A stretch of DNA of 64,000 bases from Variovorax jilinensis. Lineage in GTDB: Bacteria; Pseudomonadota; Gammaproteobacteria; Burkholderiales; Burkholderiaceae_C. The notes below the pieces were generated by a model, which saw nothing but the letters and a program-made list of their open reading frames with translations, was not told the DNA's origin and did no database searches. The first letter of the stretch is position 1. Each line of letters opens with the position of its first letter. Positions 56,868 through 64,000 of the stretch are shown one piece after another. The stretch lies in the NCBI RefSeq assembly GCF_030316885.1, contig NZ_JASZYQ010000002.1, positions 752,001 through 816,000 of the forward strand, in the 5' to 3' direction. The translations under genes were made by a program, and so were the position numbers.

Positions 56868-58664
56868 TCAGCCGGCCTCGACCGCAGCGGTGAACTGCAG
56901 TGCGGCCAGCCTCGCGTAGACGCCGTTCTGCGCCACCAGCGCCGCGTGGGTGCCCTGTTCGACGATGCCCCCATGGTCCAGCACCACGATGCGGTCGGCC
57001 TTCTGGACCGTCGCCAGGCGGTGGGCGATGACCAGCGTGGTGCGCCCGCTCATTGCCGATTCGAGGGCCGCCTGCACCATGCGCTCGCTCTCGGCATCGA
57101 GTGCACTCGTGGCCTCGTCGAGCAGCAGCAGCGGCGGGTTCTTGAGCATGGCGCGCGCGATCGCGATGCGTTGGCGCTGGCCGCCCGACAGCCGCACGCC
57201 GCGTTCGCCGAGAAAAGTGTCGTAGCCCTCCGGCAGGGCGCGCAGGAAGCCGTCGGCGAAGGCCGCGCGGGCCGCTGCATGGACTTCTACCACGCTGGCC
57301 TCGGGCCGGCCGTAGCGGATGTTCTCGAGCGCGCTGGCGGAGAAGATCACGGCGTCCTGGGGCACCAGGCCGATGCGCGTGCGCAGCGCTTCGAGCGACA
57401 GCGACGCCAGTGGCGCGCCGTCGAGCGTGATGCTTCCTGACTGCGGGTCGTAGTAGCGCAGCAGCAGCTGGAACACGGTGCTCTTGCCGGCGCCGCTCGA
57501 GCCGACCAGGGCCACGGTCTCGCCCGAGGCCACGTCGAGGCTGAAGTCGCGCAGCGCGGGCGTGCCGGGCCGCGACGGATAGTGGAAGCCGACGCTCTCG
57601 AGTCGAAGCGTGCTGCCGGCCGCGGGCACGGGCGCTTCGGCCGGGTGGGCGGGCGAGACGATCGCGGGCTCGGCGTGCAGCAGTTCCATGAGGCGCTCGG
57701 TGGCGCCGGCGGCGCGCAGCAGGTCGCCGTAGACCTCGCCGAGCACTGCCGCAGCGCTCGCGAGGATGATCACGTAGACCACGGTCTGCCCCAGGTGGCC
57801 GGCCGTGATATCGCCGTGCAGCACCGCCTGCGTGCCCTGGTAGAGGCCCCAGAGCAGTGCGGCCGAGGTGGCGATGATGATGAAGGCGACCAGCACCGAG
57901 CGCGCGCGCGTGCGGCGCACCGCGGTACGGAAGGCGCTGTCGGTCGAGGCATCGAAGCGGGCCGCCTCGCGCGCTTCGGCCACGTGGCTCTGCACCACGG
58001 GAATCGCGTTGAGCACCTCGGCCGCGATTGCGCTCGAATCGGCCACGCGGTCCTGGCTGGCGCGCGAGAGCTTGCGCACGCGGCGTCCGAACCACATGCT
58101 CGGCAGCACGACCAGCACCAGGATCCCGAGCACCTGCACCATCACGTAGGGGTTGGTCCAGACCAGGATCGCGAGCGCTCCCACGCCCATCACGGCGTTG
58201 CGCAGCCCCATGCTGAGCGAGGAGCCGACGACGGTCTGGACCAGCGTGGTGTCGGCCGTGAGGCGCGACAGCACCTCGCCGGTCTGCGTGGTCTCGAAGA
58301 AGGCCGGGCTCTGGCGCAGGACGTGGGCGTAGACCGCATTGCGCAGGTCGGCCGTGATGCGCTCGCCGAGCCAGCTCACGGTGTAGAAGCGGGCCGCCGA
58401 GAACAGCCCGAGCGCCACGGCGACCGCGAACAGGGCGACGAAGTGCTCGCGCAGCGCCATGGTCTGCGCGCCCTTGTCGTCGGCCACGAGGCCGCTGTCG
58501 ATCAGGCTGCGCAGCGCCAGCGGAAAGACCAGCGTGGTGCCGGCGGCAAGGATCAGGAACACCGCTGCCAGGACGATCTGGGTGCGGTAAGGGCGCAGGA
58601 AGGGTGCCAGGCCCGACAGGGATCTCGGCGATCCCTTGGCGGGCGAAGGGGAGGAGGAGGCCAT
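56868..58664 (-). CDS. MsbA-like ABC exporter (fused membrane and ATPase domains)
   Basis: The 598-residue half-transporter has six membrane helices (about 30-320, LAAVFLILAAGTTLVFPLAL onward) and a nucleotide-binding domain. Walker A is GSSGAGKST, the Q-loop is in LVPQDAVIF, the signature is RLSGGQRQRIAIARAM, Walker B is LLLLDEATSALD and the H-loop is VIAHRL. It belongs to the MsbA/lipid A exporter-like family and should act as a homodimer. The substrate may be a lipid or drug. It is divergent from marR, 79 bases away, sharing that promoter region. Confidence 0.92.
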   Translation of the reverse strand: MASSSPSPAKGSPRSLSGLAPFLRPYRTQIVLAAVFLILAAGTTLVFPLALRSLIDSGLVADDKGAQTMALREHFVALFAVAVALGLFSAARFYTVSWLGERITADLRNAVYAHVLRQSPAFFETTQTGEVLSRLTADTTLVQTVVGSSLSMGLRNAVMGVGALAILVWTNPYVMVQVLGILVLVVLPSMWFGRRVRKLSRASQDRVADSSAIAAEVLNAIPVVQSHVAEAREAARFDASTDSAFRTAVRRTRARSVLVAFIIIATSAALLWGLYQGTQAVLHGDITAGHLGQTVVYVIILASAAAVLGEVYGDLLRAAGATERLMELLHAEPAIVSPAHPAEAPVPAAGSTLRLESVGFHYPSRPGTPALRDFSLDVASGETVALVGSSGAGKSTVFQLLLRYYDPQSGSITLDGAPLASLSLEALRTRIGLVPQDAVIFSASALENIRYGRPEASVVEVHAAARAAFADGFLRALPEGYDTFLGERGVRLSGGQRQRIAIARAMLKNPPLLLLDEATSALDAESERMVQAALESAMSGRTTLVIAHRLATVQKADRIVVLDHGGIVEQGTHAALVAQNGVYARLAALQFTAAVEAG

Positions 58665-58708
58665 AAGCCATCCATTCTAGTCAAGCGCTTGCCTCACCAA
58701 AGACGGCC

Positions 58709-58737
58709 TTGACAGTAATTGCCGAGGCAATTAATAT
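58709..58737 (+). promoter_or_regulatory. Strong promoter with an embedded MarR-type operator
   Basis: TTGACA (58709-58714) and TAATAT (58732-58737) are separated by exactly 17 bases. The spacer and -10 contain a perfect 18-base palindrome TAATTGCC-GA-GGCAATTA (58716-58733), suitable for a MarR dimer. Predicted transcription begins at about 58744, which is the A of the marR ATG. Confidence 0.85.
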
Positions 58738-58743
58738 TCACCC

Positions 58744-59286
58744 ATGCCCGAATCCCAGATTCCAGAAATTCCGGCCGCGAAAGCGGCGCCGGAGGCCGTG
58801 GCCTTCTACGACGCCGAGAACTATCGCTCGGAGGAGAGCATCGGCTACATGATGCGCCGCATCATCACGGCGGTCGGCCAGTCGGTCGAAGCCCGGATGT
58901 GCGACCCCGGGAGCCCCACCTATCCGCAATGGGTGCCGCTGCACAAGCTGCACATGGGCGAGGTCAAGACCGTGGCCGAACTCGCGCGCGTCTGCGAACT
59001 CGACACCGGCGCCATGACCCGCCTGCTCGATCGACTCGAGGCCAAGGGCCTCTGCCGGCGCGTGCGTTCGGTGGCCGATCGCCGGGTGGTCAACATCGAG
59101 CTCACCGATGAAGGCCTGGCCGCGGCGCGCGAAGTGCCCAAGATCCTGAGCCGCGTCCAGAACGAACACCTGGCGGGCTTCACCCACGCGGAATGGGAGC
59201 AGCTCAAGAGCTACCTGCGCCGCATCCTGGACAACGCACAGGCCCTCGCGGCCCGTGGAGACAAGAATGACCCGACTTCTTCCTGA
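58744..59286 (+). CDS. MarR-family transcriptional regulator of the efflux operon
   Basis: The 180-residue MarR protein has the winged helix at about 75-135: LHKLHMGEVKTVAELARVCE, DTGAMTRLLDRLEAKGLCRR and the wing VRSVADRRVVNIELTDEG. Helical dimerisation regions flank it. It is the first gene of an operon with the NodT, EmrA and EmrB genes and presumably represses it, with an inducing drug as ligand. The stop overlaps the NodT start by 20 bases. There is no ribosome site before the ATG; see the leaderless finding. A GTG at 58798 after GGAG is an alternative start. Confidence 0.88.
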   Translation: MPESQIPEIPAAKAAPEAVAFYDAENYRSEESIGYMMRRIITAVGQSVEARMCDPGSPTYPQWVPLHKLHMGEVKTVAELARVCELDTGAMTRLLDRLEAKGLCRRVRSVADRRVVNIELTDEGLAAAREVPKILSRVQNEHLAGFTHAEWEQLKSYLRRILDNAQALAARGDKNDPTSS

Positions 59287-60757
59287 GCGCGCCGCGCATC
59301 GCGTCGGCGCCGTTGCCGCCGCCGTGCTGGCGCTGGCCCTCGCGGGCTGCGCCGACATGGGCGCGATCCCTGCCAATCCCGCGCTGCAGACTGCCGAGAC
59401 CCTGGGGCTGGCCACGCCCGCCGCCGCCGTGTCGGCTGTCCCGGCCGCGCCTGCACTCGACAGCCAGTGGTGGCTGGCCTTCGGCGATCCGCAACTCGAC
59501 GCACTGGTGGCCCAGGCCGTCGAAGGCAACCCGAACCTGCAGATCGCGCGGGCCCGTCTCGCGCGGGCGCAGGCTTCGGTCTCGATCGCCCAGGCCGCCG
59601 ACAAGCCGCAAGTCAACGGGTCGCTCGACCTCACGCGGCAGAAGTTCAGCGAGAACTACATCTACCCCGCGCCGCTCGGTGGCTCGGTACAGGAGACCGG
59701 CACGCTGCAGCTCGGCGCCAGCTGGGAGCTCGACTTCTTCGGCAAGAACCGCACGGCGCTCGAGGCCGCGCTCGGCACCGCCAATGCAGCGGCTGCCGAG
59801 GCCGATGCCGCGCGCGTCATGCTGTCCGGCAACGTGGCGCGTGGCTACGTGCAGTGGGCGCGCCTGAACGACCGCCTGGTGGTTGCCGAGCGTGCGCTGG
59901 CGCAGCGCGAAGAACTGCTCCGGCTGGTGCGCGACCGGGTCTCGGCGGGGCTCGACACCCGGCTGCAGCTGAAGCAGAGCGAAAGCAGCGTGCCCGAGGC
60001 ACGCCAGCAGATCGAAGCGCTGCAGGAGCAGATCGAGATCGCCCGCCATGCGCTCGACGCGCTGGTCGCCAAGCCGAACGCGACACAGTCGCTGGCGCCG
60101 CCCCGGCTCGAGAAGCTGAAGGCGATGGCGCTTCAGCAGACCATTCCGGCCGACCTGCTGGGCCGCCGAGCCGACATCGCTGCCGCCCGCTGGCGTGTCG
60201 AGGCCGCGACCAGCGACGTCGCGAATGCCAAGACCCAGTTCTATCCCAACGTGAACCTGGTGGCCTTCGCCGGCCTGCAGAGCATCGGCTTCGACAACCT
60301 GCTCAAGTCGAGCAGCCAGATGTGGGGCGTGGGCCCTGCGATCCGGCTGCCGATCTTCGAAGGCGGCAAGCTGCGCGCCAACCTGCGCGGCAAGTCGGCC
60401 GACCTCGATGCCGCGATCGAGAGCTACAACGCGACCGTCTTCGACGCCGTGCGCGAAGTGGCCGACCAGCTCTCGAGCGTGCAGTCGGTGGCGCGCCAGC
60501 AGGTGCAGCAGCGCGAGGCGCAGGCTGCGGCCGAAGCCGCCTACGACATCGGCCTGCAGCGCTACAGCGCGGGCCTGGGCAACTACCTCGACGTGCTGAC
60601 CGCCGAAGTCACGGTGCTCGCGCAGCGGCGCGACGGCGTCGACCTCGCGGCCCGTGCGCTCGAGAGCCAGGTCGGCCTGGCGCGCGCGCTGGGCGGCGGC
60701 TGGCAGCCGCCCGACAGCATCCACGCCGCCGCCACGCCCGCGGCCCGGCAGCCCTGA
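59267..60757 (+). CDS. Outer-membrane efflux lipoprotein, NodT/OprM family
   Basis: The 496-residue protein has a lipoprotein signal (VLALALAGC, Cys at about 28) and the two repeated outer membrane efflux domains of TolC-type channels, with long helices and the family segment LDSQWWLAFGDPQLDALVAQ (about 66-85). Near the C-terminus is SAGLGNYLDVLTAEVTVLAQ. It would form the outer-membrane exit for the EmrAB pump. The ATG at 59267 has a GGAG site 6 bases before it and lies inside the marR 3' end. Confidence 0.92.
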   Translation: MTRLLPERAAHRVGAVAAAVLALALAGCADMGAIPANPALQTAETLGLATPAAAVSAVPAAPALDSQWWLAFGDPQLDALVAQAVEGNPNLQIARARLARAQASVSIAQAADKPQVNGSLDLTRQKFSENYIYPAPLGGSVQETGTLQLGASWELDFFGKNRTALEAALGTANAAAAEADAARVMLSGNVARGYVQWARLNDRLVVAERALAQREELLRLVRDRVSAGLDTRLQLKQSESSVPEARQQIEALQEQIEIARHALDALVAKPNATQSLAPPRLEKLKAMALQQTIPADLLGRRADIAAARWRVEAATSDVANAKTQFYPNVNLVAFAGLQSIGFDNLLKSSSQMWGVGPAIRLPIFEGGKLRANLRGKSADLDAAIESYNATVFDAVREVADQLSSVQSVARQQVQQREAQAAAEAAYDIGLQRYSAGLGNYLDVLTAEVTVLAQRRDGVDLAARALESQVGLARALGGGWQPPDSIHAAATPAARQP

Positions 60758-60803
60758 ACAACCTCACATCCCCGAACACGCTTCGAATCCGAAGGAAACC
60801 GCC

Positions 60804-62147
60804 ATGGACAACAGCAACAACACGCCCGCCGCCGCATCGGCGGCTCCCGTCGACGAGACACCCGCTGCAAGCAACAAGCGCCGCCGCGCGCTGACCGCGC
60901 TGGCCTCGGTCGTGGTGGTCGCCGGCCTCGGCTGGGGCGCCTACGAATGGCTGGTCGCGAGCCACTACGAATCGACCGACAACGCCTACGTGCAGGGCAA
61001 CGTGATCCAGATCACCCCGCAGATCGGCGGCACCGTGATGGCCATCATGGCCGACGACACCGACCTCGTGAAGGCCGGCCAGCCGCTGGTGCAGCTCGAT
61101 CCGTCGGACGCCAAGGTGGCGCTCGAGCAGGCCGAGGCCGCGCTCGCGCAGGCGGTGCGCCAGGCGCGCACGCTCTACGCCAACAACGGCTCGCTCGCGG
61201 CCCAGGTGACGCTGCGCCAGGCTGACATCGCGCGCGCGCAAAGCGACATCGCACGTGCCCAGGACGACCTCAAGCGCCGCCAGGCGCTGGCCGGCAACGG
61301 CGCGGTGTCGAAGGAAGAGCTCAACCACTCCGAGACCGCGCTGGCCAACGCCAAGAGCGCACTGGCCTCGGCGCAGGCCGGCGTGCTGTCGGCGCGCGAA
61401 CAGCTGCAGAGCAACCAGTCGCTGACCGACGGCACGCCCGTGGAGCGCCATCCGAGCGTGCTCGCGGCCGCGGCCAAGGTGCGCGAGGCCTACCTCGCGA
61501 CCCAGCGCGTCGCCATGCCGGCGCCGGTCGAGGGCTATGTCGCCAAGCGCACCGTGCAGCTCGGCCAGCGCGTGGCCGCCGGCACGCCGATGATGTCGAT
61601 CGTGCCGCTCAACCAGCTGTGGGTCGACGCCAACTTCAAGGAAGTGCAGCTGCGCAACATCCGCATCGACCAGCCCGTGAAGCTCACGGCCGACCTGTAC
61701 GGCAAGAAGGTCGAGTATGACGGCCGCGTGGCAGGCCTCGGCGTCGGCACCGGCTCGGCCTTTGCGCTGCTGCCGGCGCAGAACGCCACCGGCAACTGGA
61801 TCAAGGTCGTGCAGCGGGTGCCGGTGCGGATCGCGCTGGACCCCGCGCAGCTCAAGGCCAACCCGCTGCGCGTGGGTCTCTCGATGGATGCCGAGATCGA
61901 CGTCTCGAAGAAGGACGGCAAGGCGCTGGCCGATGCGCCGCGCAGCAGCGCGCTGATCCAGACTGCGGTCTACAGCCAGCTCGACCGCGGCGCCGATGCC
62001 GAGGTCGACCGCATCATCGCGGCCAACCTGGGCCGTGATGCGGGCACCAAGGCGCCCGCGGCCCCGGCACCGGCCGCCACGCCGGCCGCCGCCGCCAAGC
62101 ACGGCGTTCCCATGACGCCGATCGCCTCGCAAGGCCATCCGGGCTGA
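60804..62147 (+). CDS. emrA: EmrA-type membrane fusion protein
   Basis: The 447-residue HlyD-family periplasmic adaptor has a single N-terminal transmembrane helix (LTALASVVVVAGLGWGAYEW). The biotinyl-lipoyl half-motif STDNAYVQGNVIQITPQIGG (about 55-74) is typical of EmrA, followed by long alpha hairpins (QADIARAQSDIARAQDDLKR) and a beta-barrel with VRIALDPAQLKANPLRVGLS. It links EmrB to the NodT channel. A GAAGGAAA ribosome site precedes the ATG. Confidence 0.93.
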   Translation: MDNSNNTPAAASAAPVDETPAASNKRRRALTALASVVVVAGLGWGAYEWLVASHYESTDNAYVQGNVIQITPQIGGTVMAIMADDTDLVKAGQPLVQLDPSDAKVALEQAEAALAQAVRQARTLYANNGSLAAQVTLRQADIARAQSDIARAQDDLKRRQALAGNGAVSKEELNHSETALANAKSALASAQAGVLSAREQLQSNQSLTDGTPVERHPSVLAAAAKVREAYLATQRVAMPAPVEGYVAKRTVQLGQRVAAGTPMMSIVPLNQLWVDANFKEVQLRNIRIDQPVKLTADLYGKKVEYDGRVAGLGVGTGSAFALLPAQNATGNWIKVVQRVPVRIALDPAQLKANPLRVGLSMDAEIDVSKKDGKALADAPRSSALIQTAVYSQLDRGADAEVDRIIAANLGRDAGTKAPAAPAPAATPAAAAKHGVPMTPIASQGHPG

Positions 62148-62164
62148 TCGGGCGAACGCGCACC

Positions 62165-63730
62165 ATGTCGTCGTCGAACGCCGCCGCCTACCAGCCACCG
62201 CCGCCGCTCGAGGGCTCGGCCCGCGTGTGGGGCACGATCGCGCTGTCGGCCGCGACCTTCATGAACGTGCTCGACACGTCGATCGCGAACGTGTCGCTGC
62301 CGGCAATCGCGGGCGACCTCGGTGTCAGCTCGACGCAGGGGACCTGGGTCATCACGAGCTTCGCGGTCGCCAACGCGATCGCGGTGCCGCTGACCGGCTG
62401 GCTTACCCAGCGCTTCGGCCAGGTGCGCCTCTTCATGACCAGCGTGCTGCTGTTCATCATCAGCTCCTGGCTCTGCGGGCTGGCGCCCAACATGACGATG
62501 CTGATCGCGTTCCGCGCGCTGCAGGGCTTCGTCGCCGGCCCGATGATCCCGCTGTCGCAGACCCTGCTGCTGTCGAGCTACCCGCGCGCGAAGGCAGGCC
62601 TCGCGATGGCGATGTGGTCGATGACCACGCTGGTGGCGCCGGTGATGGGGCCGCTGCTGGGCGGATGGATCACCGACAACATCTCGTGGCCCTGGATCTT
62701 CTACATCAACATCCCGGTGGGACTGGCGGCTGCAGCCATCACCTGGACCATCTATCGCAAGCGCGAGAGCGTGGTGCGCAAGGTGCCGATCGACGGCATC
62801 GGGCTTGCCCTGCTGGTGCTGTGGGTGGGCTCGATGCAGCTCATGCTCGACAAGGGCAAGGAGCTCGACTGGTTCCACTCGGCCCTCATCATGACGCTGG
62901 CGGTGGTGGCGGTGGTCGGCTTCGCGTTCTTCCTGATCTGGGAGCTGACCGACAAGCATCCGGTGGTCGACCTGTCGCTGTTCAAGCGCCGCAACTTCTG
63001 GTCGGGCGCGCTCGCGACCGCGGTCGCCTACGGGCTCTTCTTCGGCAACGTCGTGATCCTGCCGCTGTGGCTGCAGCAGTTCATGGGCTACACCGCGACC
63101 CAGGCCGGCATGATCATGGCGCCGGTCGGCATGCTGGCGATCATCTTCTCGCCGATCGTCGGGCTCACGGTCGGCAAGGTCGATCCGCGTCGCTATGCGA
63201 CCTTCTCGTTCCTGGTGTTCGCGCTGGTGCTGTGGATGCGCTCGAACTTCAACACCCAGGCCGACTTCTGGACGATCATGATCCCGACCATCATCCAGGG
63301 CGTGGCGATGGCCTTCTTCTTCATTCCGCTCGTGACCATCACGCTGTCGGGCCTGCCGCCCGATCGCATTCCTGCCGCATCGGGCCTGTCGAACTTCCTG
63401 CGCATCACGGCGGGCGCGATCGGTACCTCGGCCGCCACCACGCTGTGGGAGAACCGGGCCGCGCTGCACCACGCGCAGCTGGTCGAGTCGGTGAACCAGG
63501 GCAGCGCCGCAGCCAGCAGCGCGATCTCGAACTTCGGCGCCAGCGGCTTCAGCGCCGACCAGGTGCTGGGGCAGATCAATCGCCTGGTCGACCAGCAGTC
63601 GTTCATGCTGGCCTCGAACGACGTCTTCTATGGCTCGGCGATCCTGTTCCTGCTGCTGATCCCGCTGGTGTGGCTGTCGAAGCCATCGAAGAGTGCGGGG
63701 GCGTCGGACGCCGCGGCGGGGGCGCACTGA
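62165..63730 (+). CDS. emrB: EmrB/QacA-type (DHA2) multidrug MFS transporter
   Basis: The 521-residue 14-helix transporter begins with the DHA2 motif FMNVLDTSIANVSLPAIAGD (about 33-52), then TWVITSFAVANAIAVPLTGW and the motif C-like region LVAPVMGPLLGGWITDN (about 155-171). It lies 17 bases downstream of emrA and completes the NodT-EmrA-EmrB tripartite system. The substrates are unknown drugs or toxic organics. Confidence 0.93.
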   Translation: MSSSNAAAYQPPPPLEGSARVWGTIALSAATFMNVLDTSIANVSLPAIAGDLGVSSTQGTWVITSFAVANAIAVPLTGWLTQRFGQVRLFMTSVLLFIISSWLCGLAPNMTMLIAFRALQGFVAGPMIPLSQTLLLSSYPRAKAGLAMAMWSMTTLVAPVMGPLLGGWITDNISWPWIFYINIPVGLAAAAITWTIYRKRESVVRKVPIDGIGLALLVLWVGSMQLMLDKGKELDWFHSALIMTLAVVAVVGFAFFLIWELTDKHPVVDLSLFKRRNFWSGALATAVAYGLFFGNVVILPLWLQQFMGYTATQAGMIMAPVGMLAIIFSPIVGLTVGKVDPRRYATFSFLVFALVLWMRSNFNTQADFWTIMIPTIIQGVAMAFFFIPLVTITLSGLPPDRIPAASGLSNFLRITAGAIGTSAATTLWENRAALHHAQLVESVNQGSAAASSAISNFGASGFSADQVLGQINRLVDQQSFMLASNDVFYGSAILFLLLIPLVWLSKPSKSAGASDAAAGAH

Positions 63731-63773
63731 GCAGTACCAACGCCCGGATTTGGTGCGACGCGTGCATCGCGGC

Positions 63774-64000
63774 ACGGCGTGTGGGGCACGGGCTCCTGCC
63801 GTAGCGGTCGGCGCGCAGCGCCGACTTCGTTGCGGTGCTCGACCGGGAGCGGCGCCGCAGAACTCGCTTCGTGCTCCTTCGGCGCACTGCGCTCAGACAG
63901 CTGCGGCGAGTCAGTCAACAAAGCGCGTGTCTTCGCACGCGCCCCGCTCCCGGGCTGTGCTCCTCACCGCCCCGGAAGTTGCCCGTGTCCCACACGCCGT
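63774..64000. repeat. Near-perfect inverted repeat flanking a geneless segment at the window edge
   Basis: ACGGCGTGTGGGGCACGGGC (63774-63793) and the reverse complement of 63981-64000 agree at 19 of 20 bases. They bracket 187 bases with no convincing gene. The right arm reaches the last base of the window, so the repeat may extend further. It could be a miniature mobile element, a folded RNA or a repeat pair; what I can show is the symmetry only. Confidence 0.6.

Overview
The window is GC-rich chromosomal DNA from a betaproteobacterium, most likely Comamonadaceae and probably Variovorax or a close relative. This rests on gene order (secG, tRNA-Leu, a 14-gene nuo operon, a DUF2818 gene), on Bug-family binding proteins, and on G/C-rich intergenic repeats of a type I associate with that family. 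No database search was run; all family assignments come from reading the translated sequences.

Layout. (1) 1-9223: an oxidative hexuronate catabolism locus. A leftward operon encodes uronate dehydrogenase, an SMP-30 lactonase and a TRAP transporter (dctP-dctQ-dctM, the last cut by the window edge). A divergent GntR/FCD regulator follows, then a Bug-type binding protein, 5-dehydro-4-deoxyglucarate dehydratase, a small lipoprotein and 2,5-dioxovalerate dehydrogenase. Together they cover galacturonate/glucuronate to 2-oxoglutarate except the aldarate dehydratase step, which is not in view. A shared operator-like sequence lies upstream of both arms. (2) 9239-14487: housekeeping genes (mog, yjgA/darP, pmbA, a Nudix hydrolase, yqeY, rpsU, an HI0933-type flavoprotein). 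(3) 14500-31344: nitrate assimilation. A leftward run nirB-nirD-nasA-ybiB-cobA provides nitrite reductase, nitrate reductase and siroheme synthesis. It is divergent from a fused PP2C phosphatase/Ser-Thr kinase. There are two uptake systems (an NarK-type MFS carrier and an NrtABD-type ABC importer) and two different ANTAR-domain proteins, one of them NasR (NIT-ANTAR).

The most interesting signal is the nitrate regulatory DNA. Upstream of nrtA, reading leftward, are a consensus sigma-54 promoter, two small hexaloop hairpins of the kind ANTAR proteins bind, and a strong intrinsic terminator ending 37 bases before the ATG. Upstream of the MFS carrier there is a second sigma-54-like promoter with an ANTAR-type hairpin at its predicted transcript start. 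This suggests nitrogen control of initiation (sigma-54) combined with nitrate control of elongation (NasR), possibly with a second, unusual ANTAR protein that has a degenerate receiver.

(4) 31426-40767: tsaD, a small heat-shock protein, an orphan amino-acid-type binding protein, an aminotransferase, rpsO-pnp with a terminator and a leader hairpin, a quinone oxidoreductase, tpiA and secG. (5) 40887-56852: tRNA-Leu(GAG), the complete nuoA-N operon for respiratory complex I, then DUF2818, Nudix and DUF1178 genes. (6) 56868-63730: an MsbA-like ABC exporter divergent from a marR-nodT-emrA-emrB tripartite efflux operon. A perfect 18-bp palindrome lies inside the marR promoter. The window ends in about 270 bases without a gene that contain a near-perfect inverted repeat.
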